Shown here: positions 38,801-44,315 of the stretch, in pieces
How positions within the stretch are numbered: position 1 is the stretch's first letter
How the letters are laid out: each line of letters opens with the position of its first letter
Assembly: GCF_041434935.1 (NCBI RefSeq)
Contig: NZ_CP107964.1
Span: forward strand, 7,485,001-7,549,000
Source of the DNA: Kitasatospora sp. NBC_00374
GTDB taxonomy: Bacteria; Actinomycetota; Actinomycetes; Streptomycetales; Streptomycetaceae
Reading direction: 5' to 3'
Length of the DNA stretch: 64,000 bases
Notes under the pieces: generated by a model
Seen by the model: the letters and a program-made list of their open reading frames with translations, nothing else
The model's database searches: none
What the model was told of the DNA's origin: nothing
Translations under genes and position numbers: made by a program

Positions 38801-41800
38801 GTGCGGGCGGATTTCCTGGCCGGGCACTCGATCGGTGAGTTGGCTGCCGCGCATGTGGCGGGTGTGTTGTCGCTGGCGGACGCGGCGAAGCTGGTGGCGG
38901 CGCGTGGCCGGTTGATGCAGGCGCTGCCGCGCGGTGGTGCGATGGTCGCTGTGCAGGCGACCGAGGGCGAGGTGGAGCCGCTGCTGACCGAGGGCGTCGG
39001 CATCGCCGCCGTCAACGGACCTTCCTCCGTGGTGATTTCAGGAGCCGAGGACGCCGTGCTGCGGGTGGCCGAGGGGCTGGCGGCGCAGGGCCGCAGGACG
39101 AAGCGGCTGACGGTCAGCCACGCCTTCCACTCGCCGCTGATGGACGGCATGCTGGACGAGTTCCGCGCCGTCGCTATGCAGTTGACGTTCGAGGCGCCGC
39201 GCATCCCGGTCGTCTCCACCCTCACCGGCGCGCTCGCCACCGCCGAGGAGCTCACCGACCCCGAGTACTGGGTGCGGCACGTCCGCGACGCCGTCCGCTT
39301 CGCCGACGCCGTCCGGACGCTGGAGGCCGAAGGCGTCACCGGCTACCTGGAACTGGGCCCCGGCGGCGTCCTCAGCGCCCTCGGCCAGGACTGCGTCACC
39401 GGTACGACCGCCGCCTTCCTGCCCGCCCTGCACCGCGAACGGCCCGAAGCCGTCGCCCTGGCCACCGCCCTCGCCGGGCTCCACGTCCGCGGTGCGGCCG
39501 TGGACTGGCAGGCCGTCCTCGCCGGCACCGGCGGGCGCCGGGTCGACCTGCCCACCTACGCCTTCCAGAAGGAGCGGTACTGGCTGGACACCGGCCTGTC
39601 CGCCGGGGACATGGCCTCCGCCGGCCTCGACCTGGCCGGCCACCCGCTGCTCGGCGCGGCCGTCGAACTCCCCGACTCCGGCGCCCTGGTGCTCACCGGC
39701 CGCCTGGCCCGGTCCGTCCAGACCTGGCTGGCCGACCACACCGTGCACGGCGCGGTGGTCCTGCCCGGCACGGCCCTGGTGGAACTCGCCCTGCGCGCCG
39801 GCCACCTGGTCGGCGCCGACCTGCTGGACGAACTCACCCTCGCCGCGCCCGTCCTGCTGCCCGAGCGCGGCGGCCTCCAGCTGCGCCTGACGATCGCCGC
39901 ACCCGAGCCGGACGGGCGGCGGGCGCTGAGCCTGTACTCCCGGACGGAGGACGTGCCCGCCGACGAGCCCTGGATCCGCCACGCCACCGGCCTGCTCGCC
40001 ACGGCCACCCCGGAGGACGGCCCGGAGCTCACCGAGTGGCCTCCGGCCGGCGCCGAACCGGTCGACCTCGACGGCCTGTACGAGCGCTCCGCCGCCATCG
40101 GCCTCGACTACGGCCCGGCCTTCCGCGGGCTGCGCCGCGCCTGGCGCCGGGACGGCGAACTCCTCGCCGAGATCCGCCCCGAGCCGACCGGCCGCCCGCT
40201 CGACACCGCGTCGTACGGGCTGCACCCGGCGCTGCTGGACGCGGCCCTGCACGGCATCGGCCTCGGCGGCCTGCTGCACGACGCCGACCGGGATCCGGAC
40301 CGCCCCCGGCTGCCGTTCTCCTGGTCGGGCGTGCGGCTGTACGCGACCGGCGCCGCCGCCCTGCGGGTGCGGCTCACCCCGGCCGGTCCGGACGGTGTGG
40401 CGCTCGACCTCGCCGACGAGCACGGCCGTCCGGTCGGCACCGTCGAGTCCCTGGTGCTGCGCGCGGCCTCGGCCGAGCAACTGCACTCCGGCCACGGCGC
40501 GTTCCACGAGTCGCTGTTCCGCCCGGAGTGGACCGCGCTGCCCGTCGGCCCCGCCGACGGCGACGTGGCCGACCAGCACTGGGCGGTGCTCGGCGCGGAC
40601 ACCGACCCGTTCGGGCCCGCCGGGCCGCACCTCGCCGCCCACCCGGACCTGGCCGCCCTGGCAGCGGCCGTCGCCGACGGCGCGGGGGCGCCCGACACCG
40701 TCCTCGTCCCGGCCTTCCCGCCCGCCGAGCCCGACACCGCCGAAGCCGAGCCCGACGCCGCTGGGGCCGGGCCCGACACCGCCGAGGCCGCCAGGGCGGC
40801 CGTCCTGCGGGCCCTCGGACTCGCCCAGGACTGGGCCGCCGCCACGAGCCCGGCCGACGCGCGGCTGGTGGTGGTCACCCGCGGCGCGGTGGCGACCGCC
40901 GACGACCGGGCCCTCACCGACCTGGTGCACGCCCCTGTCTGGGGACTGCTGCGCTCGGCGCAGAGTGAGCACCCGGGCCGGATCGTGCTGGTCGACCTCG
41001 ACGAGGACCCGGACTCCGTCCGTGCCCTGCCGGCCGCCCTCGCCTCCGGCGAACCGCAGCTCGCGGTGCGCGCCGGACGGCCGTACGCCCTGCGGCTGGC
41101 CCGGGTACCGCTCACGCCCGCCCCGGCGCCGCTCGACGGGGAGGACCACGAGGCCGCCGGCGAGGCCGTCTTCGACCCGGACGGCACCGTGCTGGTCACC
41201 GGCGGCACCGGCGCGCTCGGCGCCCTGCTCGCCCGCCACCTGGTCGTCCGGCACGGCGTCCGGCACCTCCTGCTGACCAGCCGGCGCGGCGCCGGCGCGC
41301 CCGGCGCCGCCGAACTCGTCAGCGGGCTCGCCGAACTGGGCGCCCGGGCCGAGGTGGTGGCCTGTGACACCGGTGACCGCCCGGCGCTGGCCGCCCTGCT
41401 CGCCACCGTGCCCGAGGAGCGTCCGCTGACCGGCGTCGTCCACACCGCCGGCGTTCTCGACGACGGGGTGGTGACCGCGCTGACGCCCGAGCGGCTGGAA
41501 GCGGTCCTGCGCCCCAAGATCGACGCGGCCTGGCACCTGCACGAGCTGACGCAGGATCTGAAGCTCTCGGCGTTCGTGCTGTTCTCCTCCTCCGCCGGTG
41601 TGCTCGGCGGCCCGGGACAGGCCAACTACGCCGCGGGCAACAGTTTCCTGGACGCCCTCGCCCAGCACCGCAGGGCACACGGACTGCCCGCCGCCTCGCT
41701 CGCCTGGGGCCTGTGGGCCCACGACGAGGACTCCGCCGACGGCCCGTCCGTCGGCCCGTCCGGCGGTATGTCGGGCAGGCTGGACGAGGCCGACGTCGCC

Positions 41801-42580
41801 CGGATGACCAGGGCCGGGTTCGCCCCGCTGCCCACCGCCGAGGGCCTGGACCTGTTCGACCGGGCCGTCACCCTGCCGGACGCCGTCCTGCTGCCCATGC
41901 GGCTCGACCCCGCCGTCCTGCGGGCGCACGGCGACGCCGAGGCCGTGCCGCACCTGCTGCGCGGGCTGGTCCGGATCCCGGCCCGCCGCGCGGCCGCCGG
42001 GCCCCGCCCGGCCGGCGCCGACCGCACCGGGCCGGACGCCGCACGCACCCTGGCCGACCGGGTACGCGGCCTGCCGGACGGCGACCGCGACCGCATCCTG
42101 CTGGACGTGGTGCGGGCGCAGGTCGCCGCGGTGCTCGGCTACGGCGGCGCCGAGGCGATCGAACCGGCCCGCGGCTTCGTCGAGTTGGGCTTCGACTCGC
42201 TGACCGCCGTGGACCTGCGCAACCGTCTCGGGGCAGCCGCGGGCCTGCGCCTGCCGGTCACGCTGATCTTCGACTACCCGACGCCGGACGCCCTCGCCGG
42301 CTACCTGCGCGAGGAGACCCGCGAGAAGGAGCCGGCAGGGGCCGCGGCCCTGCCGATCGGTGCCGAACTCGACCGGCTGGAGTCGATCCTCGCCGCCCTC
42401 TCCCCGGGCGACGAGGAACGCCGGAGTGTCGCCACCCGCCTGCGCACCCTGCTGGCGATGTGGACCGAGACCCGGAACCCTTCGGGCACCGAGCCCCCCA
42501 GGGCCGAGGACACCGCGTTGGAGGAGGCGACGGCCGACGAGCTGTTCAGCCTCCTCGACGAGGAGCTCGGCCTGAACTGA
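26885..42580 (+). CDS. type I modular polyketide synthase, modules 1-3 (PKS1)
   Basis: 5231 residues, ATG at 26885. An N-terminal coiled-coil docking segment (ETLRGYLKRVTADLHQTRLR) comes first, then three modules. Module 1 is KS-AT-KR-ACP; modules 2 and 3 are KS-AT-DH-KR-ACP. KS cysteines are C206, C1749 and C3534. AT serines S656, S2196 and S3982 sit in GHSIG, with HAFH at 753, 2293 and 4079, the malonyl-CoA signature. DH His/Asp pairs are H2499/D2670 and H4285/D4452. ACP serines are S1517, S3301 and S5105. All three KRs keep the catalytic Ser and Tyr; KR1 and KR3 have LDD, KR2 TDD (B-type stereochemistry). A C-terminal docking region ends in LFSLLDEELGLN. There is no KSQ, loading AT-ACP or thioesterase. 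It would add three malonyl units: one hydroxyl, then two double bonds. Confidence 0.98.
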   Translation: MANEETLRGYLKRVTADLHQTRLRLREAEAKDQEPIAIVGMSCRYPGGVRSPEDLWHLVASGGDAMSGFPADRGWDLENLYHPDPDHPGTSYAREGGFIHDLAQFDPAVFGISPREALAMDPQQRLLLETSWEAFERAGIDPLSLHGTRTGVFAGTSGQDYLMALLDSADDVEGYLGTGIAASVVSGRIAYSLGLEGPAVTVDTACSSSLVALHLAVQALRGGECSLALAGGVTVMNSPGTFVDFSRQRGLAADGRCKSFADAADGTGWAEGAGMVLVERLSDARRNGHPVLAIVRGSAVNQDGASNGLTAPNGPSQQRVILQALAGARLTPDQVDAVEAHGTGTMLGDPIEAQAIIAAYGQDRPEGHPLWLGSLKSNIGHSQAASGIGGVIKSVMAIRHGVLPKTLHVDRPTANVDWSAGSVELLTEARPFPETGRPRRVGISSFGFSGTNAHTIIEQAPQEAHDPAATPGPDGTAVPAVLPWLLSGKGESALRAQAARLRERLTAEPELRPLDVAYTLATGRAALEHRAVVVAGDRAEFLRALDALAAGERCADLVHGSPVDGRTAFLFTGQGSQRAGMGAELYAAHPVFAAAFDAVCAELDPLLGCSLREAVADAELVSETAFTQPALFALEVALFRLVESWGVRADFLAGHSIGELAAAHVAGVLSLADAAKLVAARGRLMQALPRGGAMVAVQATEGEVEPLLTEGVGIAAVNGPSSVVISGVEEAVLRVAEGLAAQGRKTRRLTVSHAFHSPLVDGMLDEFRAVAAQLTFEAPRIPVVSTLTGALATAEELTDPEYWVRHVREAVRFADAVRALEAEGVRTFLELGPAGVLTALGAECAEDGDSAFAAALRGDRPEVPALTHALARLQVRGLRPDWPAVFAGTGAHHVDLPTYAFQQRRFWPTAGGWDDSTGPATETAAGSPADAQFWAAVERGDLEALTTTLAVAGDQPLSAVLPALTAWRRHSRLRSTIDDWRYRTTWRPVPETPTAQPSGDWLLVTPAGLDEDAWVTGAATALTRRGARPHRLAVDPATTDRAALADLLCTEHPLDGGRFTGVLSLLPLAAGTHPEHPSAPLALTGTLALVQALGDAGIDAPLWCATRGAVTTGGPDRLENAVQAQVWGLGRVVVQEHPDRWGGLVDLPPTADERAQARLAAVLGGLGEEDQLAIRPSGILARRLVRGPRAEPPTEGWSPRGTALVTGGTGALGAHVARWLAGNGAEHLLLTSRRGRDAAGVAELETELTALGARVTVAACDVSDRAALAELLATIPAEQPLGTVVHAAGVLDDGVLDALTPQRLAGVLRPKADAAVNLHELTQGLDLTAFVMFSSFAGTFGGPGQANYAAANAFLDALAEQRRAAGLPATAMAWGAWAEGGMAVDDVVKERLRRGGVPALDPATAVAAMQHALDLDETFSLVVDVLWDRFAPQFTALRPSTLFDELPEARQAMAAADAEHGQSDGSSFQQRLAAAAESERPRLALDFVRTQVAAVLGHSGPQDVEPARAFRELGFDSLTAVELRNVLAALTGLRLPATLIFDHPNATALAELLGAELLGAAPEAAPAAAVTTAADDEPIAIVGMSCRFPGGVDTPEELWRLLADGTDALIPFPADRGWDLDAVYHPDPDHPDTSYVREGGFLDDAGAFDPGFFGISPREALAMDPQQRLLLETAWEAFERAGIDPATLRGSRTGVFAGTNGQDYLPLILSAPDGSEGFLGTGNAASVLSGRIAYTLGLEGPAVTVDTACSSSLVALHWAIQALRSGECELALAGGVTVMSTPGNFIDFSRQRGLAADGRCKAFAAGADGTGWGEGVGLLLVERLSDARRNGHPVLAIVRGSAVNQDGASNGLTAPNGPSQQRVIRQALASAGLSAGEVDAVEAHGTGTALGDPIEAQALLATYGRGRAGAEPLWLGSVKSNLGHTQAAAGVAGVIKMVLAMRHGVLPKTLHVDEPSANVDWSAGAVELLTEARPWPATGRPRRAAVSSFGVSGTNAHTIIEQAPLEEPAPASAADPAALPAVLWPLSARGADALRGQAERLTALLAEQPGLDPLDLGHALATTRTAHEHRAVITGDDPQARLEALRALADHTDAPGLLRGTATLGRTAFLFTGQGSQRAGMGAELYGAHPVFAEAFDAVCAELDPLLGCSLREAVADAELVNETAYTQPALFALEVALFRLVESWGVRADFLAGHSIGELAAAHVAGVLSLADAAKLVAARGRLMQALPRGGAMVAVQATEGEVEPLLAEGVGIAAVNGPSSVVISGSEQAVLAVAEKLAADGRRTKRLTVSHAFHSPLMDGMLDEFRAVATQLTFEAPRIPVVSTLTGALATAEELTDPEYWVRHVREAVRFADAVRTLEAEGVTGYLELGPDGVLCALGQHCVTGPAAFVPTLRHGRPETQTLTAALADAYVRGAAVAWHAVFAGHGARRVDLPTYAFQRERYWPDVPPAGVGDVTLAGLGAADHPLLGAAAELPDSGGLVFTGRLALATHPWLADHTVMGTVLLPGTAFVELAIRAADQVGCDLLEELTLAAPLVLPEHGGVQLRLTLGAADPGGRRELSLHSRREDPPAEEPWTRHATGLLAGTHHSLGAEPPAPAAGPWPPAGAVEAELEGHYPSMAAVGFDYGPSFRGLHRAWRHDGEVYAELRLPQRAETDAARFGLHPALLDSALHALGLTVAEGGDWQTGLPFSWTGVRLYAGGATALRVRLTPHGTGGVALRLDDEQGRAVATVDSLVLRPVTAEQVNAAQAVFHESLFRPQWVALPAGAPPAPRADERWAVLGGEPPTGLGLPADRHVDLDALAAAGPLPEVVLAPCLPGPSTGTGRPAPHGTEAVSAAVRNALGLVQAWLADDRTADAHLVVLTRGAVAAADDQDVTDPAHAAAWGLLRSAQTENPGRITLVDLDDHPDSGRALPAALDAGEPQLAVRQGLPYALRLTRVPVAPDPAPAPDRAPDSDPDGAEPRPTAFAAEGTVLITGGTGALGAALARHLVTRHGVRHLLLTSRRGADAPGARELVAELAGLGAETTVAACDTGDRTALAALLATVPDAHPLTAVVHTAGITDDGVVGSLTPERLDAVLRPKADGAHHLHELTADRDLAAFVLFSSAAGLFGGPGQGNYAAANAYLDALARHRRARGLPATSLAWGLWAQSSGVSGHLTGNDLARMERSGLGPLSTDEGLALFDAALAVGHGGGDDAVLVPMRVSTAVLRTRAAEGDVPPLLRALVRIPPRRAVRPASDPRPDGADSALVRRLAALGSSEQERELLDLVRGRIADVLGYPNAAAVDGERAFKELGFDSLTAVELRNRLNAVTGLRLPATLVFDYPSPVALAGHLRAELLGARPDITGPAAVAAGPGDEDPIAIVGMACRYPGDITSPEDLWQLIAGERDGITAFPTDRGWDLDALYHPDPDHPGTSYTREGGFLHDANYFDPAFFGISPREALAMDPQQRLLLETTWETFERAGIDPATLRGSRTGVFAGVMYHDYGTRLRTAPDEVEGYLGTGSSSSVVSGRVAYTFGLEGPAITVDTACSSSLVALHLAAQALRNGECTMALAGGVTVMFTPGTFMEFSRQRGLAEDGRCKSFAAAADGTGWGEGVGMLLVERLSDARRNGHPVLAIVRGSAINQDGASNGLTAPNGPSQQRVIRQALADARLGADEVDAVEAHGTGTTLGDPIEAQALLATYGREHTADRPLRLGSVKSNLGHTQAASGVAGVIKMVLAMRHGVLPRTLHVDEPTPHVDWASGAVSLLTETVPWPETGRPRRAAVSSFGISGTNAHTILEEAPAAPAAPAEDRPDDTSPPVLAWPLSAKGEPALRAQAARLLALAAERPELRPQDVGHSLATTRTTLEQRAVLVADGPDGLRSALTALAAGEPAPGLVQGAALPGRTAFLFTGQGSQRAGMGAELYGAHPVFAAAFDAVCAELDPLLGCSLREAVADAELVSETGFTQPALFALEVALFRLVESWGVRADFLAGHSIGELAAAHVAGVLSLADAAKLVAARGRLMQALPRGGAMVAVQATEGEVEPLLTEGVGIAAVNGPSSVVISGAEDAVLRVAEGLAAQGRRTKRLTVSHAFHSPLMDGMLDEFRAVAMQLTFEAPRIPVVSTLTGALATAEELTDPEYWVRHVRDAVRFADAVRTLEAEGVTGYLELGPGGVLSALGQDCVTGTTAAFLPALHRERPEAVALATALAGLHVRGAAVDWQAVLAGTGGRRVDLPTYAFQKERYWLDTGLSAGDMASAGLDLAGHPLLGAAVELPDSGALVLTGRLARSVQTWLADHTVHGAVVLPGTALVELALRAGHLVGADLLDELTLAAPVLLPERGGLQLRLTIAAPEPDGRRALSLYSRTEDVPADEPWIRHATGLLATATPEDGPELTEWPPAGAEPVDLDGLYERSAAIGLDYGPAFRGLRRAWRRDGELLAEIRPEPTGRPLDTASYGLHPALLDAALHGIGLGGLLHDADRDPDRPRLPFSWSGVRLYATGAAALRVRLTPAGPDGVALDLADEHGRPVGTVESLVLRAASAEQLHSGHGAFHESLFRPEWTALPVGPADGDVADQHWAVLGADTDPFGPAGPHLAAHPDLAALAAAVADGAGAPDTVLVPAFPPAEPDTAEAEPDAAGAGPDTAEAARAAVLRALGLAQDWAAATSPADARLVVVTRGAVATADDRALTDLVHAPVWGLLRSAQSEHPGRIVLVDLDEDPDSVRALPAALASGEPQLAVRAGRPYALRLARVPLTPAPAPLDGEDHEAAGEAVFDPDGTVLVTGGTGALGALLARHLVVRHGVRHLLLTSRRGAGAPGAAELVSGLAELGARAEVVACDTGDRPALAALLATVPEERPLTGVVHTAGVLDDGVVTALTPERLEAVLRPKIDAAWHLHELTQDLKLSAFVLFSSSAGVLGGPGQANYAAGNSFLDALAQHRRAHGLPAASLAWGLWAHDEDSADGPSVGPSGGMSGRLDEADVARMTRAGFAPLPTAEGLDLFDRAVTLPDAVLLPMRLDPAVLRAHGDAEAVPHLLRGLVRIPARRAAAGPRPAGADRTGPDAARTLADRVRGLPDGDRDRILLDVVRAQVAAVLGYGGAEAIEPARGFVELGFDSLTAVDLRNRLGAAAGLRLPVTLIFDYPTPDALAGYLREETREKEPAGAAALPIGAELDRLESILAALSPGDEERRSVATRLRTLLAMWTETRNPSGTEPPRAEDTALEEATADELFSLLDEELGLN
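26985..31607 (+). other. PKS module 1: KS-AT(malonyl)-KR-ACP
   Basis: KS from about 26985 (Cys codon 27500), AT about 28580-29420 (Ser codon 28850, HAFH from 29141), KR nucleotide motif from 30500, ACP Ser codon 31433. There is no DH: the AT-KR gap holds only the KR structural subdomain. Predicted product is a beta-hydroxy acetate unit of B-type stereochemistry. Confidence 0.9.
28577..29359 (+). repeat. AT tract, copy 1 (nearly identical to modules 2 and 3)
   Basis: About 783 bases covering AT1. Copies at 33197-33979 and 38555-39337 align without a gap. Many synonymous sites are identical, including rarer G/T-ending codons, while flanking linkers differ widely. Confidence 0.85.
31611..36960 (+). 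other. PKS module 2: KS-AT(malonyl)-DH-KR-ACP
   Basis: KS Cys codon 32129, AT HAFH from 33761, DH His codon 34379 in ADHTVMGTVLLPG, DH Asp codon 34892 in HPALLDSALH, KR TGGTGALG from 35819, ACP Ser codon 36785. Predicted product is an alkene. KR2 has TDD in place of LDD. Confidence 0.9.
33197..33979 (+). repeat. AT tract, copy 2
   Basis: Second copy of the AT tract at 28577-29359, offset exactly 4620 bases. Confidence 0.85.
36962..42330 (+). other. PKS module 3: KS-AT(malonyl)-DH-KR-ACP
   Basis: KS Cys codon 37484, AT HAFH from 39119, DH His codon 39737 in ADHTVHGAVVLPG, DH Asp codon 40238, KR motif from 41198, ACP Ser codon 42197. Predicted product is an alkene. The usual HPWLADH reads QTWLADH, which should not hurt catalysis. 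Confidence 0.9.
38555..39337 (+). repeat. AT tract, copy 3
   Basis: Third copy of the AT tract at 28577-29359, offset exactly 9978 bases. Confidence 0.85.
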
Positions 42581-42581
42581 C

Positions 42582-42620
42582 ACCGGCTCCGCCGGGAGTC
42601 CCGCTCCCGGCGGAGCCGGT
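42582..42620 (+). terminator. terminator of PKS1
   Basis: Perfect 17-bp stem (42582-42598 with 42604-42620) and 5-base loop, directly after the PKS1 stop. It separates PKS1 from the ureohydrolase transcript. Confidence 0.88.
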
Positions 42621-42656
42621 ATCCCCGCCCCCGCCCGCATCCCCGCAGGCCGGGGG

Positions 42657-42734
42657 TAGGGGTCGGTCCTTGCGAACTAGGGGTCGGGTAGGTGGCCCGC
42701 ACGGGTATTGACGGCATTTCGGCGGATCTACGCT
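42657..42734 (+). promoter_or_regulatory. ureohydrolase promoter region with TAGGGG-type repeats
   Basis: TAGGGG at 42657 and 42678 and TAGGTG at 42689; the last two have the 11-base period seen before PKS1 and PKS2. TTGACG (42708-42713) and TACGCT (42729-42734) could be -35 and -10, but their 15-base spacing is short. Confidence 0.5.
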
Positions 42735-42853
42735 CGATCCGCGGCGAACTGTGCGCAGGCCCGCGACCCCGCCGTGGTGGCGCGACAGACCGGGCCCCCG
42801 AGGCCCCGCCCTGCCCGCGACCCCCGCCATGCCACGCCACCGAGGAGATGTGT

Positions 42854-43972
42854 GTGAACGACAGGCCTCAGACCCCGGAACACCTCGTGGAGATCGACCG
42901 GTCGAAGGCGCCCGCCCGGGAGCCCGGCCCGATCGACCTGCGCCGCTACTACGCGCACCCCGCCTACTCCGGCGTGCCCACCTTCATGGGCGTCCCGTTC
43001 TGCCTCAACCAGGAGGACCTGCGCGCGGGCGACGTCGACGTCGCGGTGCTGGGCATCCCGCTGGACTCCTCGGTGGGCCACCGAGGGGCAGCGTACGGAC
43101 CGCGCATGATCCGCGCCGACGAGCGCTACGTCTTCAACACCCCGGAAGCCGCGATCAACGCCAGCACCCGGATCAACCCCTTCGACGTGCTCAAGGTGGT
43201 CGACTACGGCGACGCGGCCGTCGACGCCTTCAGCACCGCCAACTCGATGGGCCCGATCCGGGCGCTGGTCCGCGAGATCGCCGAGGTCGGCGCCGTACCC
43301 GTCCTGCTCGGCGGCGACCACTCGCTGCTGTGGCCGAGCGTCGGCGCACTCGCCGACGTCTACGGCCCGGAGAAGATCGGCGTCATCCACTTCGACGCCC
43401 ACCCCGACTGCCACGAAAGCCAGCTCGGCCACCGTGCCACCCACAGCACCCCGATCCGCCGGATCATCGAAGACGAGAAGATCCCGGCCGGCAACGTCGT
43501 CCAGGTCGGCGTGCGCACCGTCACCGGCCCCGACAACCAGCTCTTCAACTGGATGCGTCGGCAGGGCATGAAGACGCACTTCATGGCCGAGATCGAACGG
43601 ATCGGCTTCCACGCGGTACTGGACAAGGCGATCGCCGAGGTCCAGGAGAAGGCCGAGTACGTCTACCTCTCGCTCGACATCGACGTCCTCGACCCGGTGT
43701 TCGCCCCGGGCACCGGAACCCCGGAGCCCGGCGGCCTGACCAACCGCGAGCTGTTCCCGGCCTTCCGTCGGATCTGCCACGAGACCAAGGTCATCGGCAT
43801 GGACGTCGTCGAGGTCGCCCCGCACCTGGACCCCGGGTACTCCACCACCATGAACGCCCGCCGCGCCATCTTCGAGGGCCTGACCGGCCTGGCCATGAAC
43901 CGACTCAAGATCGCCGGGCCGAACTACCTCAACCCGATCGTCTCCGGCCAGGTCAAATTCCCGATGGGCTGA
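42854..43972 (+). CDS. agmatinase/ureohydrolase-family enzyme, predicted amidinohydrolase of the polyketide pathway
   Basis: 372 residues from GTG at 42854, chosen because GAGGAG ends 6 bases before it; the ATG at 42848 touches that site. Ureohydrolase (arginase/agmatinase) metal motifs are all present: GGDHS (His156), DAHPD (Asp181, His183, Asp185) and SLDIDVLDP (Asp275, Asp277). These bind two Mn ions and split off urea from a guanidino group. The gene sits between PKS genes behind a promoter with the same repeat motif. Related amidinohydrolases act in guanidino-polyketide pathways (desertomycin or mediomycin type), turning a guanidino end into an amine. By inference it acts on the polyketide or its 4-guanidinobutyryl starter. 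Confidence 0.9.
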   Translation: MNDRPQTPEHLVEIDRSKAPAREPGPIDLRRYYAHPAYSGVPTFMGVPFCLNQEDLRAGDVDVAVLGIPLDSSVGHRGAAYGPRMIRADERYVFNTPEAAINASTRINPFDVLKVVDYGDAAVDAFSTANSMGPIRALVREIAEVGAVPVLLGGDHSLLWPSVGALADVYGPEKIGVIHFDAHPDCHESQLGHRATHSTPIRRIIEDEKIPAGNVVQVGVRTVTGPDNQLFNWMRRQGMKTHFMAEIERIGFHAVLDKAIAEVQEKAEYVYLSLDIDVLDPVFAPGTGTPEPGGLTNRELFPAFRRICHETKVIGMDVVEVAPHLDPGYSTTMNARRAIFEGLTGLAMNRLKIAGPNYLNPIVSGQVKFPMG

Positions 43973-44315
43973 CACCGGAATAGGGTCGTCACCCTGCCCG
44001 GACCGGGCCTAGGGGGAGATTAGGGGATGCCCTCCGTTCGGTGCCGCTGCTAGCGTGACGGCGCGCGGGCGAATTCCGCGAACAACCGCAGGAAATTCGC
44101 CCGCCGGGGCGGTAAGAAATCCGCCGGGCGGGCGCGGGGCGCCGATTCCGGAATCGCCGGGGACGGAATGTCTGCCGCAGTGGCGGGGAGTTCCGGGCGC
44201 ACGTTTTCATCGCGAATTCATTGGTGGCCGTGCCCAGGGCCCTCCGGACGTGCTCGGACGTTCCGGAGCGGCCGGCACGGCCCCCACGACCGGGTTCAAG
44301 GGTGTGACACAGCAC
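43973..44315 (+). other. intergenic region before PKS2
   Basis: 343 bases. Two small hairpins follow the ureohydrolase stop (AGGGT-N4-ACCCT at 43982-43995; GCCCGG/CCGGGC at 43996-44008) and may terminate it weakly. The PKS2 promoter follows at 44010-44056, then a ~260-base leader. The leader is open in the PKS2 frame back to an ATG at 44055, but that ATG overlaps the predicted -10 region and the translation is not PKS-like. Confidence 0.5.
44009..44056 (+). promoter_or_regulatory. PKS2 promoter with two TAGGGG repeats
   Basis: TAGGGG at 44010 and 44021 (11-base period), then TAGCGT (44051-44056) as -10, 30 bases after the start of the second repeat (29 at PKS1). The -35 is less clear. Confidence 0.6.

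Noticed and set aside
44055..44315. PKS2 start at the upstream ATG 44055
   Set aside because: It would start inside the predicted promoter, and the added 87 residues have no PKS docking features. The docking helix begins at the GTG at 44316.
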